Notes: a model not told the origin generated them from the letters alone. DNA of 64,000 nt from Aphrophora alni (GCA_963513935.1 OY740768.1:64460786-64524785); one strand, 5' to 3'; numbered from the stretch's first letter, positions 12,411 through 23,702 are shown. A program made the numbers and translations.

Positions 12411-14010
12411 GTGAGTAACACAATTACATCATTAAATAAGAAGTTTTCTTTATGTGTATTCAATTTCTAACTAAATATTTATAATGCCATCTTATACCAA
12501 GGATGCTAATACACTGACTCTGTGTAAGTTTAATACACCCGACCTGTCTACAATATTACTTTTATAATAAAAAGCTATTTTATATATCTGGTGGTAATAT
12601 CTTAACTATCACTTGGTAGTTCAGCTATTTTTTTTATTAACTTCACGAGTACTTTACACGAACACTCATTGGTACTTTTGGCTTGGAACTATTCAATCTA
12701 TACCGCGAAAAGTCAGACAGATCTGTATTAATTTTGTTTGACTGACAGTGCCTAATTTCCCCACTCTACCCACTATTTTCTGATTGGCCCTTTATTTCAC
12801 TCCAATCAGATAATTCGATGTTTTTTTTCTTTATTTATTGTTAAACAGATCTGTCCCTCTCCTAAGTACTTCAATATTTGGTATTTACTTTTAAATAATT
12901 AATTTTTCTTATTACTAATGATTATACATAATATATATAATTTATCTAACATTCCTGGTTGTTCCCTTAATTTAAACACAAGTTTGTTTGAATAATGACA
13001 CCTTTAGTCATTATTTTCTCTATTTCAGATCTATAACACTCCATATTATCTGTTTGATCAAAATAATACATTGTCAGATTTTATCACGATTATGATTTTT
13101 GACCATGTACTTCATTCAATTGAAAGGACCGTTGTGGTGATTTAGCCACCATTGGTCTCCCCCTCCCCTCCCTATCCGGTATGTGCACAACTGACTTGAT
13201 AACAAAGAGTCGTGCAGTAACCAGCAGTGAGTGAAGACGTCTGTGATAACACTCGAGCAGCAATCGCCGCTTGTTTTTTAGTAGTGCCTAATATTATAGT
13301 ATCTCTTGCTAAACCCACAGGAATAGGGCCGGTATGGTCCTAGGGTTTATATCTGGGCGCATCGGGTTTTTGAAACCGTGTTATTATTAGTTGAACTAAC
13401 ACACGGCCATGTTGGGCCTTTCGTGTTAGTCCGACATCTTGTGCCAATACAGTGTAATTTATATTAATATTTAGTTTTAGTCTAAATTGGTGTTGTTTTA
13501 AGTAATTTAGTTTTAGATTTAGATCTCATCAAAAATTGCCAGCCTAGATTGAGATTTGCCCAGTGTACATTTAATAATTTACCACGCGATCTGACGGCCC
13601 GGGAACACATAATCCAGCAGATCCACCAACCCACTCATATCCAACCAAAACCCTCAACCACCACCAAAAGACTACCCGCAGAATAGTAGCAGAAAAAAGG
13701 GCTTTATTTTGTGTTCCGGGTTCTTTGGGTTGTATAAAAAAAAACCCAAATTTTCAAAATTATAATTGGGTTTTTGCCCTGGGTAACATTTCTCGAAAGG
13801 CTAGCTACACATGCCTTTTTTTGGTAAACTTCCGGTTTATCAAATTCTAACTATTTTTGCCTTAAACTTTTTATTCACTAATATCCCTTTGTATTTTCAT
13901 AATTTATAACTAATCCATTTCGACTAAATTAAATTGTTTTTATATAACTTAAACCAACCTTTAGCCCTACACTAGTATTTTGCAATCTTTTTTCGTGAAA
14001 TCTAAATTCC

Positions 14011-14011
<1 letters not shown>
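12411..14011 (+). other. Start of the 26 kb intron, no gene seen
   Basis: No coding region is visible. Around 13130-13700 the sequence is GC-richer, with C/A-rich blocks resembling transposon untranslated sequence. It contains a hairpin at about 13394-13430, where ACTAACACACGGCC pairs with GGGCCTTTCGTGTTAGT. I could not assign it to an element family. Confidence 0.5.
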
Positions 14012-14064
<53 letters not shown>

Positions 14065-14067
14065 CTC
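14012..14067. repeat. (CT)n microsatellite
   Basis: A CT run of 56 bp, with two TTT interruptions near its right end. Confidence 0.95.
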
Positions 14068-14717
14068 GATAAACCTTTTTTTATTCTAAGTGACACTAAA
14101 CTTTTAATTTCGGAAACTATTTAAGCTTTAGTATTCCAAACCTCCTATCTTTAATTTAGTTAAAGTAACCGATAGTAAGTAACCGAATTGTAATTCGGCC
14201 TAATACAATCTTATTAGCTACAATGGTAAGTCATCTATTTAATTACCTTTAATTACATTAATTAGGTCCTACCTATAATTATAAATATTTATATCTTTTC
14301 CAAATTCAATTCATTTTCTTGTTTTTCAGGTAATTTATCTGGTTAAAATTATTTCCTTCTTTAATCATATTTCAGTTAATACAGTTTAAGGTTCCCATCA
14401 AAAACAAACCAAGCAAAAGAAAAGATTTTTTTTTTTTTTTACTGAATAAATTAATTGATCGTGCACAAAATTAACCAAAAACTCTTTTTTGCTGTTCAAC
14501 TAGCAGACATTGAATGTAAGTTTATAGTAACAGAATGATTACATTGTCCATCATTTAAGATTTTTATTTTATTTTACCAAATCACCAAGTAGAAAGCAAA
14601 AAGAAACCCTGGACCATCAAGCCACCATAAACACATAAAATTCTGTTCATTTTTACAACCTGTTTTCATCCTTTTATACACCAAACCATTTATAATTTTG
14701 TATTATTGTAATTAATT

Positions 14718-14720
<3 letters not shown>

Positions 14721-14768
<48 letters not shown>
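14721..14768. repeat. (TA)n microsatellite bordering a minisatellite
   Basis: About 24 TA units directly followed by the GACCTTTTGAGTGCCTGG minisatellite. The same arrangement is found in reverse orientation at 36540-36995. Confidence 0.9.
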
Positions 14769-14769
<1 letters not shown>

Positions 14770-14775
<6 letters not shown>

Positions 14776-15060
14776 AAGACCTTTTGAGTGCCTGGCGATT
14801 CCTGACCTTGGAGCGGTTATACGATCAGACATAACGGCCACCCTTTGGGTGCCTGAGTATAAAAGTTATACCGTGTATACAATTACCACCTTTCCAGTGC
14901 CTGGCTTATATTTTAAATGCATTTGCGTCATTTTGGGGGCTTGATATAAAGATACCACTATTGCGACCTTTCCAGTGCCTGGCTTATACTTTAACGCATT
15001 CGCGGCATTTTGGGTGCTGCCTGGTTTATACATTAGACAAATTACGACTTTTTGAGAGAT
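14770..15060 (+). repeat. Degenerate minisatellite, core GACCTTTYSAGTGCCTGG
   Basis: The core recurs at about 14778, 14841, 14887, 14968 and 15013 with irregular spacing of 45-80 bp, often followed by CTTATA or GTTTATA. A related array with the core inverted lies at 36540-36960. Irregular spacing and divergence suggest an old subterminal repeat region of a transposon or a decayed satellite; no coding frame fits it. Confidence 0.7.
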
Positions 15061-16170
15061 CGATGTTCGCGCGTGTTTTTTTTTTTTGGAGGTGTTTGTT
15101 ATTTTGACTGACCTCCCCCCCCCCCGTCACTTCTGTCTTTCGCGTGTAAACTCCGGGCTGCACTATACATTTTTCATGTATTTCACACTCACAATTAACA
15201 ATACCGCATCATGTTGAACAGAATGGCTATAAAAAAATAAGGAAGTAATATTCTTATTGTAGAGGTGTTCAGTTTACATATTGATCTACACTCTTCTAAT
15301 GACCTATTATTACGAACTAGATCTCATCGTAGTCTAAAAATTCTCATCGTAATCGTAAAACATCATAATTGAGGGCGGCAATAGCCGCCAGATGTAAGTA
15401 TGGCCGGCGAACCACCACCCTTATATACATTGAATTTTACGCGAGTTTTCCAGTTTATTACTGTTTTTAAATTCAAAAAGCCCCTTGAACTTATAAGATA
15501 TAAGAAAAACGTTTAAGTTTATCATTAAAAGAATAATATTTCACTTATAATTGCTAGTTATTAAGTTATATTAAGTTAAAGTTCTGATTCGACGGTTTAC
15601 CGACAAAAAGTTTTTTTTTTCTTCATCCAAAAAATTCAGGCGACGCTTCCCGTATTAACGCTGGATGCGAGTATGTGTGCGCACGCATCTTCGATTCTCA
15701 CCATATGGCTAACATATATATAAAAATACATAATATTGTCTTCAATTTTGGGATTTCAGTCTTGGGACTGTGAGTCCCGAGGTTCCCCTAATTTCCCGTT
15801 ACATATTAAGGGTGGGCCCTCCGGGATAGGTCTCCCACCATAAAATTGACATGCTGGTCAAATCAAAATGAAAGAAGGAAATCATAATCTAACCTCGAGC
15901 GACACAGTCTAGGTCAGTAATTAAGTGGGATACCCTAAGTAGAAATAAAAGAGATGCGTAACGTTATAATTTAATTTGGAATTACTATTATAATTTTTGA
16001 GGAAAAACAAATTAATTTTGTTCAAAATTTAGTAAACGTATTTTGGATTCAGCGTTAATTCGGGTAAGTCGCCGAAGAAAGAAGGTATGCTAATAAAAAA
16101 GTGTCGGTTGTAATTAGTCGAGGTATAATTTCTTAATAATGAAAAATAAAAATAATTTCATCAAAATAGT
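15061..16170 (+). other. Intronic sequence, no gene seen
   Basis: The sequence is mixed, with a T-run, a C-run at 15112-15125 and GC-richer patches at 15640-15700 and 15770-15850. I found no open frame or recognisable element. It ends at the target-site duplication of the LINE fragment that follows. Confidence 0.5.
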
Positions 16171-16181
16171 AAGCTCGGTTT

Positions 16182-16791
16182 CCTGACCACTCAGGTATTG
16201 ATGGTAATGAGAGAGCAGATGAATTACCCAAGTCAGGTTCAGAATCCCCTTTCCTGGGCCCGGAACCGGTGTTTGGGATCTCCTATGGACATGCCAGAGC
16301 AGCGGTTGATACGTGCATACGGGAGGGGATGAATAGGGCCTGGACGAATTCAACCACTAGTAGACTTGCAAAAAGGTTATTTAGACCAAGCAAGAAACAT
16401 GCTGAACAACTCATCTCTCTCAGAAGGGATAACATGAGGTGGGTGGTTGGGCTCTTTTAACGAGCCACTATCACCTCAGAAAACATCTACACAGGATAGG
16501 GATTGCTGCAGACAATACTTGCAGGAAATGTGGTTTGGCTGAAGAGTCTGCAGAACACATTCTTTTAGAGTATTAGGCGTTAGGACGAGCCAGGCTATAC
16601 TCTCTAGGCCCTCCGGGGAAGGAGATGGAAACCATCCTAGACAACCCTATTGGTAGTATCTGTTCCTTCATAAGGATGACGGGTATCACTAGTTGGGTGT
16701 AGGAAGGAAATTGGGGCGGCAAAAGATCTTTAGGTCGACGCCGGTGAGGCCTCTGAAGGTGACTTTCACAGCCCAGAACGGAATAAAAAAA
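16182..16791 (+). mobile_element. 5'-truncated Jockey-type LINE, RNase H end and C-terminal zinc knuckle
   Basis: The translation opens with the end of an RNase H domain (PDHSGIDGNERADELPKSG). It continues through FGISYGHARAAVDTCIREG and, after one stop, a CCHC-like motif (NTCRKCGLAEESAEHILLE), as in Jockey and related arthropod LINEs. It ends in GAATAAA plus an A-tail. The sequence AAGCTCGGTTT occurs at 16171-16181 and again at 16792-16802, an 11 bp target-site duplication that defines both ends. In-frame stops show that it is dead. Confidence 0.9.
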
Positions 16792-17074
16792 AAGCTCGGT
16801 TTGGTTAAAAAGTCGTTTGGTTAAATATTACAAGTTTTTGTCGTAAAGTTATGCCGAAATACCTGTGAATACATATATAGACATACATAATTCAAATATT
16901 ATACATACATGGCTATAAATATAAAAAATAAATGCAAGTGATTTTAGTTGAATAATCAGAACGTAATCATTACTTTAAATTAGGCAGCAGAAAGATTAGA
17001 ATTAGTTGATCGTATTTTCTTTGGCTTAGAGCCAAGAGATATTTATGTCTGTTAGCATCCTGCCATACATCTTG

Positions 17075-18787
17075 AAATGAAATGAAATATCTTTATTAGT
17101 CATATATATACATGTTCAGATTACACACTTAACAAACTTAAGACTAATAAAGTCTGACCCCGAGGTTTATAAAAAAACCTGTTTGGGGTGATACACATGA
17201 AACTTACAATCTATGACAAGAGCTAGAGATAAAGGTGGCGGCTGATCGGTTACATTTGATGATTCACCGAACTTTGTTAAAATTACATCTCTCAACATGG
17301 AAGAAACAACAAAAGACAAAGGCTACTTATTATTTATACAGGACAAACAATTTTATTTTATTTTTTAATATATAAATAATATTAATTATGCCAAAATAGA
17401 AAATATATATCTTAGTTAACACAAAAAAAACAAAAAAAAAAAAAAAAATCCTACCCTAAACAATTAAGTAGGCTATTCTTAAACCTAACAATAAAACAAC
17501 ACAAAAAATATTCCTTATAAGTCATATCTTATTCTAAACAGTCATAAAACATAGAAATATTATCATGAAACAGAAGATATGTTTTTAACACTCTTAAGAA
17601 TTTACTTAACTTTTTAACAATTTTAATTTGACATGGCAAGTAATTATAAAATTTCGGAGCAAGATAGGTGAAAAACCTTTTATATAAAGTAAGTCTAGGT
17701 CTTGGAACATACGCATTCAATCTATTTCTAAGGATTACAGTAGGATTTCGAATATCTTCTCTTTGTTTGTTACTCTTATTATAATAAACTTTTAATACCT
17801 TATAAATATACAAATTCTTTATAGGTAGAATCTCAAGTTTTCTATAAATAGGTAAAGCGTGTTCTAATTTTGATTTATTATCTATAATACGAATAAATGA
17901 GTTTTGTTGAACAACAATTGTTTTCATTGTAGTATTATAAGTGCCGCCCCATAATGTCAAAGCATACTCTAACTTCGAATTAACAAAGGCAAAGTACAAA
18001 GTTCGTAATAGGTCCTGACTACAAAAGGGTCTAAGTAAATAGAAAATCCTTGTATATTTAATAACCTTATCTTTTATGTAATTTATATGAATCTTCCAAC
18101 TTAACCTGCTGTCAACAAATAATCCTAAGTATTTAATTTCATCTACAAGAGTAATAGGTAAACAGTTGCAGTTTGGTAATGTACAGTCAACTTCATGGTA
18201 TTTGAGTAATAGGTTTACACGTTTTTTGTCATTTAAGTTAAAAATTAACGCTTGGGTTTTAGGGCTCATTGCTAAACAATTTTCGGTAAACCAAAGTCTA
18301 AGCAAATTAATATCGTTTTGCATACTGTTTTGTAAATCTTGGAGAGTTTTAGATCTGTAAAAAAGTGAAGTATCATCCGCGAATGCTGTTAACATTCCTT
18401 TAAATATACCGTCACATAAACTATTTACATATATAAGGAACAATGGCCCTGATAACACAGATCCTTGCGGAATTCCATAGATTACTTCAACTTCCTCACT
18501 GAGTTTATCTCCGACTTTCACTCTCTGCTTTCTTCCAGAAAGATAAGATAAAAACAATTCATATGCTACTCCTCTGATTCCTGCTTTATACATTTTATCT
18601 AGGAGAATAGTGCGATCTACTGTATCGAAAGCCTTCATCACGTCCACGAAAATTCCAGCACAAAAGTCGCCGTCGTTCATTCCTTCATAAACCTTCCCAA
18701 AGAAATCCAAAAGGGCATTTTCAGTATTCTTTTTTTTTTGGAATCCATATTATTGTAAATTAAGATGCGATTGATTGACAATCTAAA
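17075..18787 (-). mobile_element. CR1/Jockey-like LINE, 5'-truncated, with RT ORF
   Basis: The minus-strand element contains a long reverse-transcriptase ORF (17529-18710). Its 3' untranslated region ends with GACTAATAAAG and an ATTTC-type pentamer tail (ATTTCATTTCATTTCA, reverse of 17073-17090) instead of poly(A), as CR1-like LINEs do. Homology upstream of the ORF continues to about 18750 (YGFQKKKNTENALL) with one stop. An hAT-like MITE sits immediately beyond, so the LINE may continue past 19070. Confidence 0.85.
17529..18710 (-). CDS. Non-LTR retrotransposon reverse transcriptase (partial)
   Basis: An uninterrupted frame of 393 codons encodes the palm and thumb of a LINE reverse transcriptase that primes on nicked chromosomal DNA. 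Visible motifs in order are FVDVMKAFDTVDR (block A, about residues 21-33), YGIPQGSVLSGPLFLIYVNS (about 78-97), the catalytic FADD (about 109-112), and IKYLGLFVDSRLSW (about 192-205), with a CR1-like tail after it. There is no RNase H. The endonuclease and N-terminal fingers are missing through 5' truncation. The frame continues upstream to about 18750, so 18710 is not a true start. An intact 1.2 kb frame in an otherwise decayed region suggests a fairly recent insertion. Confidence 0.88.
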   Translation of the reverse strand: MDFFGKVYEGMNDGDFCAGIFVDVMKAFDTVDRTILLDKMYKAGIRGVAYELFLSYLSGRKQRVKVGDKLSEEVEVIYGIPQGSVLSGPLFLIYVNSLCDGIFKGMLTAFADDTSLFYRSKTLQDLQNSMQNDINLLRLWFTENCLAMSPKTQALIFNLNDKKRVNLLLKYHEVDCTLPNCNCLPITLVDEIKYLGLFVDSRLSWKIHINYIKDKVIKYTRIFYLLRPFCSQDLLRTLYFAFVNSKLEYALTLWGGTYNTTMKTIVVQQNSFIRIIDNKSKLEHALPIYRKLEILPIKNLYIYKVLKVYYNKSNKQREDIRNPTVILRNRLNAYVPRPRLTLYKRFFTYLAPKFYNYLPCQIKIVKKLSKFLRVLKTYLLFHDNISMFYDCLE

Positions 18788-18788
18788 G

Positions 18789-19061
18789 CATGGGCGTCAT
18801 CGCCGGGGGTGGGGGGGACGCGTTCCCCCAATATTTGAGATGTAAAATTATGTTTGCTAAAAACGAATGATTTACTTAAAACCTTAAAAGGTAAACATCG
18901 GGCGTTGTCTTTACTAGGGTTTTTAACATTACATTTCTGTTACAAACGCATAAATAAATGCATAAAAACGATGTTTTTAGAAGTTTAATTAAAAAAAATT
19001 TCATACCCCCAGACCCCCGGCATATGTCCCCCCCAATAATGAACTGGTGATGACGCCCATG
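18789..19061. mobile_element. hAT-like MITE, 273 bp
   Basis: The terminal inverted repeats are CATGGGCGTCATC at the left and GATGACGCCCATG at the right. They are flanked by near-identical 8 bp target duplications, ATCTAAAG (18781-18788) and ATCTAAAA (19062-19069). An 8 bp duplication is the hAT hallmark. G-runs near the left end mirror C-runs near the right. There is no coding capacity. Confidence 0.85.
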
Positions 19062-19069
19062 ATCTAAAA

Positions 19070-19690
19070 CACTATTCTTATCGAAGGTCAAATCTTTACA
19101 AAAATATATTGAAATACTAAACTGACTTTAAATAACTTTACATTTATACAACTTCCGAAATAATAAATAGTTATTAAATAAATAATAGTCCATCCGTTTC
19201 GTCGGGGCTATCTGCGCGCGCATCACCCATTGTCGGTGTAATCACCACACAATGGACCCCACAATTCTACAAATAACTTTTTCTAGCATGTATATACTTC
19301 TACAAGAAAACCAGTAGTTTACCTTACTTATCCCCACCCGAGAATTTACGTATTTTATCGACTATTTTAATTTTATCTTCACAGGTACCTTTTTATATGG
19401 GCGACAGGAAGAAATAATTAACATCTTGGTAGTTTTTGAAATTTTCGGTATTCTATTTAGACCTAACGTAAGTATCAAATTGTATAAAAGTATAAAATTA
19501 TGAAATTTTATATAATTATCATTAAAAAGAAAAAATATATATTGCACAAAAAGAAATAAGAATTTATTCGAAACTTACTTATTATACTATACTTACGAAA
19601 AGAAATATTATTTTTGTGAAAGAAAAAAAAAAAGTAAACAAGACTATAGAAATTTTTAGCATGGCTGTTGATTTTGGTGACGAAAATTTT
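19070..19690 (+). other. Intronic sequence, no gene seen
   Basis: No element is recognisable. CCATTGTCGGTGTAATCACC followed by ACACAATGG (19229-19257) is a small imperfect hairpin in a GC-richer patch. The rest is AT-rich. Confidence 0.5.
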
Positions 19691-19694
19691 GAAC

Positions 19695-20205
19695 GTAATT
19701 ATTAACAAAGATGCATATTTAGGTGTAGAACATATACAGCGCTTCAGCGATTTAATAAAAGAATGTTTTAATATTGATTTCTTAGGAATGGAAGAATAAC
19801 AAATTTATGATATGATTACTCCCGCTTCTCCTGATAGATCTAGAATTCAAATTTTATTTCGGCCTTTAACAGATGATGAGATGCTCAGAGGTCACTTTGT
19901 GTGCAGTTTTTTTGACACTGAAACTATTTATATTTATGACTCATTAAATGAAAAGAAAGATCATAGTCACTTATAGATTAGTTTTAAAATTATACCCATT
20001 TTATTTTCAATCTGGAAAGACTATTAAGTGGCCTGAAGTTCAACTTCAGTGAGTGTGATTGTGGTATATTCGCAATTGCTTTTGCGACATCTCTTGTACA
20101 TGGTATTAGACCAGATTATGTGCGATATAACTGTGATAATAATTATATTCGACAATTTATCTTACGTATATTTAGAAAGCGTTCTATAAAAAACTTTCCT
20201 TTTCA
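19695..20205 (+). pseudogene. Ulp1-like (C48) cysteine protease, copy 1, broken
   Basis: Conceptual translation with frameshifts and stops recovers an N-terminal part (NKDAYLGVEHIQRFSDL), a catalytic His region (GHFVCSFFDTETIYIYDSLN, His then Asp) and the catalytic Cys region (SECDCGIFAIAFATSLVHG). It ends with a tail reading YVRYNCDNNYIRQF. These are the His-Asp-Cys motifs of Ulp1/SENP-type proteases, which cleave SUMO-like conjugates; copies are common as accessory domains of animal mobile elements. At least one stop (near 19797) and several shifts kill it. The frame at its end continues directly into a second copy. Confidence 0.75.
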
Positions 20206-20745
20206 TTTTATTCAAATTCCTTCTTGGCATCTTCATTATTCAATGATCAATTGTGATTATGATATCATAAAAAATGGAGGACGTCTAAATGATTATCATA
20301 TTGAAAGATTTCATAACCTACTTTTACGGTTTACTATTTACAAGCCTCAACATACCGGAAGACTTCAAGTTCTTTCAAAAATCAAACCAATGGCTGAGGG
20401 TGAAAAAAATATTCAAATTTTGTTTTCTAATTCTGAACATTGGTTATGTAGCTATTACGATGGTAAGTTATTATATATTTATGATTCTTCAAAATCTGAT
20501 ACATTAGATGCAGATTTTAAAATTTTTTTTGAAAAAGCTTTATCCATTTTATTTTAACAAAAATGAAAAAGATTATATTTCCTTCTGTAGCCCAGCAACT
20601 TAATGGAGTTGATTGTGGCGTTTTCGCGATAGCATTTGCCACTTCATTAGTATTTGGTCATGATCCGCAAAATATTACTTATACATATTCCTTAATGCGT
20701 AATCATGTATTTAAACTTTTAAGTGGAAATATCTTAACTTTGTAA
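20206..20745 (+). pseudogene. Ulp1-like (C48) cysteine protease, copy 2, broken
   Basis: Better preserved than copy 1. GGRLNDYHIERFHNLL is followed by SEHWLCSYYDGKLLYIYDSS (catalytic His and Asp) and, after a stop and frameshift at 20555-20563, QLNGVDCGVFAIAFATSLVF with the catalytic Cys. It ends at TAA near 20743. It shares a clear motif order with copy 1, so the two are a tandem duplication. It lies immediately before a PIF1-like helicase fragment on the same strand, so it probably belonged to one polyprotein or gene cluster of a mobile element. Confidence 0.82.
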
Positions 20746-20749
20746 CTTT

Positions 20750-21282
20750 CTAAATACTTTGCCATCAAATACTGTTTGCTTATTACCTACCAATCAAATG
20801 TGCGATACCTTAAAGATGCTATGTTAAAAAAAAATAATGCCGAGGAAATTGAGCTTGTTGCCGATGATACAATTCGAGCGAAGAATATGCACAAAAAAAT
20901 AATAAAGTCTTTAATGAATGATGAAGCGGGTAGTTCACGAACTGCAGGATTAGCTAGAGTAATTAAAATAAAAGCTGGATCAAAAATTATGATAAGACGA
21001 AACATTGATGTTTTTATCGGCTTGGCTATTGGTACAATAGGTACTATTATTTCTGTAACAAGAGATAATAATAATGTTGTCGACATTATTAAAATTGAAC
21101 TTACCAATAAAAGACAATATTCTATAGAACGTATAGAATCTAAATTTCAATTAATGAGGAATGCTTTTATAATAAGAAAACAATTTCCAATTTGCAATAG
21201 TTATGGAATAACTGTTCATAAAAGTCAAGGTCTAAACTTAGAAAATGCAGTAGTTGAAGCTGGAAAAAACTTTAACTTGTAA
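20750..21282 (+). pseudogene. PIF1-like helicase, C-terminal lobe only
   Basis: PIF1-family helicases unwind DNA with a 5'-3' polarity, and relatives occur in Helitron transposons. Here TVCLLPTNQMCDTLK (in one frame) runs into the 168-codon ORF from 20776. That ORF contains LARVIKIKAGSKIMIRRNID, GLAIGTIGTI and the C-terminal motif SYGITVHKSQGLNLENAVVE (motif V/VI region). The Walker A and B lobe is missing entirely, and the frame stops before the usual ALSR motif. One frameshift separates the first 25 residues from the rest. It abuts the protease at 20745, which suggests a deletion brought them together. Confidence 0.8.
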
Positions 21283-21474
21283 ATAAAATATAAAATAATA
21301 ATGCTCATGTTATCTTCTTTAGAAATATTTTAAGTTTTAAATTGAATTTTCGATTTTTAACTGCTCATAGCCAGCTGACTGAAAAAGTGTTGCTCTTCAT
21401 CTTATGTGCAGTTGTTTGTTGTTTGGTTTCAGTTGTAAATTACAATAACATTTCAAAGTTACTGACGTTACAAG

Positions 21475-23508
21475 ATGGCAGATTTTATTGACAACAATTG
21501 GTTGTAAGTATTATAATTCTTTTCAAATATGACATAATTATTTCTGAAATATGCCTAATGCTACATTATAAACTTCTAATAGGTTATGTTTCAAATAAAG
21601 AGCTATACCATTTTTAGGTTTTGTCCTAGGCTACCTCAAACTTAACCGTGACCATATGGTCACAGTAGGATTTTGTATGAACAAAAAAATTAATATTACA
21701 AATGTTTCACTAGGAATTATTATATTGCCTTTCAAGAGTTTTTGAGTAAATATAAATAGGCCTATACTATATTTTATCTGTTGTTTTAGGCAACAACTGA
21801 AACTACAGGAAGGCTTTACTGTCGCCGAAGCTGCCGATGTAATTGAAAACTTTATTGATGATGGGGAACTTGATGCCATGGACGACGTTTGCATCTTTAT
21901 TGCTCCTCCAGAAAACGAAGGTGGTACAATAAATAATTTAAACAGTGGACAACTATCAGCTCCTGCAGAAATCATGGTAAGAAGACTTGATATTGTCCAA
22001 TCTAGTTGTGCGGCACTACAAGATAAAAAACACCGTACCTGGATTGATGGTGATATGGAGGCTCAAAGATGTCTTGTGTTTCAAAAATACAACTACAAGA
22101 AGTTCGATTCTTTAGGTCCAGTTGAACGTTTTGAGCTATTTATCAACAAAAGTGTCATTGAGTTGTTAGTCAAAAATACAAGCAAGTACGCTTTGTTCAA
22201 AAACTGCCCAGACCCAAAAGTGACGGAGGAAGAAATGAAATGCTTTTTAGCTATTTTGTTACTTTCAGGGTACAATGAACTGCCTGGTAAAAAGTGCTAC
22301 TGGGATTCTGGACTAGACATGAAAAATGAAATGGTCTGTCAAGCAATGAGGCGTGATAGATTTATCCAAATTATGCGTTTTTTGCATTGTTCAGACAACT
22401 CTGAGCCGATTCCAAATGACAAAATGTGGAAAATAAGGCCACTTATGGACTTAGTCAAATCTAAATGTCTTCAACATTTTGTGCCGTCTGAGTTTTTGTG
22501 TTTTGATGAGTCCATGGTGAAATATTATGGCAAGCATGGATGTAAACAATTTTTAAAAGGAAAGCCAATCCGTTTTGGTTACAAGATTTGGAGCCTAAAC
22601 ACTGATACTGGGTACTTGATAAATTTTGAAATTTTTCAAGGGAAAAATACAACAAAGAATGAAACATATGCAAAACTCTTTGGGAAATCAGCTGCTCCTC
22701 TTGTAACAATGCTGGATGAAATACCTGACAGTGAGTTACCCTATCAGTTATTTTTTGACAATTTGTTTACTAGTCCAGCATTGATGAAACATCTGAAAGA
22801 TAGAGGTTATGGTTCTACAGGAACTGTCCGAGACAACAGATTGCCAAAAAACTGTCCCCTTGCATCAAAACAAGATATAAAAAGTGAACATAGAGGAAGT
22901 TTTGAGTGTAAAATCGAAAAAGAAGATGGCATATTTGTTGTTCGCTGGAAAGACAATAGTGTCGTAACAGCTGCATCAACATCACATGGTATTGAGCCTA
23001 TTACTAGTGTAAAGCGCTTCTCTCAATCTGAAAAAAATACCTCCAAATTCAACAGCCTTTTGTGATTAAACAGTATAATCACCACATGGGAGGAACGGAT
23101 CTTATGGATGAGGATATAAGCACCCACAGAATTGGAATCAGAGGAAAGAAGTGGTGGTGGCCTTTGTTTACATGGCTTATAGATCTTGCTACCACTAACG
23201 CTTGGCGACTACACAGATTGTCAGGGAATAAAATGACAAAACTGGCATTTAGAAGAGAAGTTGTTCAATCCTACTTGACAAGATACAAGACTCTTCCAGC
23301 TCTTCCCGGCCCAAGTATGGCAAGAAAGGTTTTTGTCGCCAAAAATAAAAATAGTTTACGCTATGATGGTCTACATCACTATGTAGCACCAACAGAAAGG
23401 CGCAGACGGTGTGCAGGTAGATTGTGCAGTTCAGTAAGAAGAACAGCTTGCAAGAAATGTGACGTCGGTTTGTGCGTAAAGTGTTTTGAGAACTATCACA
23501 AACTGTAG
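21475..23508 (+). pseudogene. piggyBac-like transposase, nearly intact, one frameshift
   Basis: This is a DDE-type cut-and-paste transposase that uses TTAA sites. A short first exon (21475-21503, MADFIDNNWL) can splice through a GTAAGT...TTTTAG intron to 21790 (LQQLKLQEGFTVAEAAD...), and the frame then runs to 23065. Catalytic regions visible are CFDESMVKYYGKHG (first Asp), YQLFFDNLFTSPALM (second Asp) and YNHHMGGTDLMDED (third and fourth acidic positions). A Cys-rich C-terminus follows (TACKKCDVGLCVKCFENYH). A missing A in the A-run at 23031-23037 shifts the frame; everything else is open. If that base is a sequencing error, the gene would be full length, roughly 580 residues, the usual size. 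The splice of exon 1 is inferred. Confidence 0.88.
21648..21663. repeat. 16 bp palindrome, left copy
   Basis: GTGACCATATGGTCAC, a perfect palindrome just after TTAACC and followed by AGTAGG. It forms an inverted pair with 23681-23702. It is a candidate transposon end or transposase-binding site. It lies inside the proposed transposase intron, which is unusual. Confidence 0.8.
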
Positions 23509-23680
23509 TAGGCTATTGTGTACGGTACGACATTCCATATTATGTTAGTTTGATACCTGCAGACCTTACAATGATCTGATCTTAATATAGTTAATATGTA
23601 ATGTTCTTAAAGTGAATGATAAAGACAAATTTTAATCTAATGTGAATAGTTGTTATTGTTCCTGAATAGTCTCTTAAAAG

Positions 23681-23702
23681 CCTACTGTGACCATATGGTC
23701 AC
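23681..23702. repeat. 16 bp palindrome, right copy
   Basis: CCTACT followed by the same palindrome GTGACCATATGGTCAC, in inverted orientation to the left copy and 179 bp past the transposase stop. GGGTTAA at 23836-23842 may be the real right end, but I found no matching left end. Confidence 0.75.
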
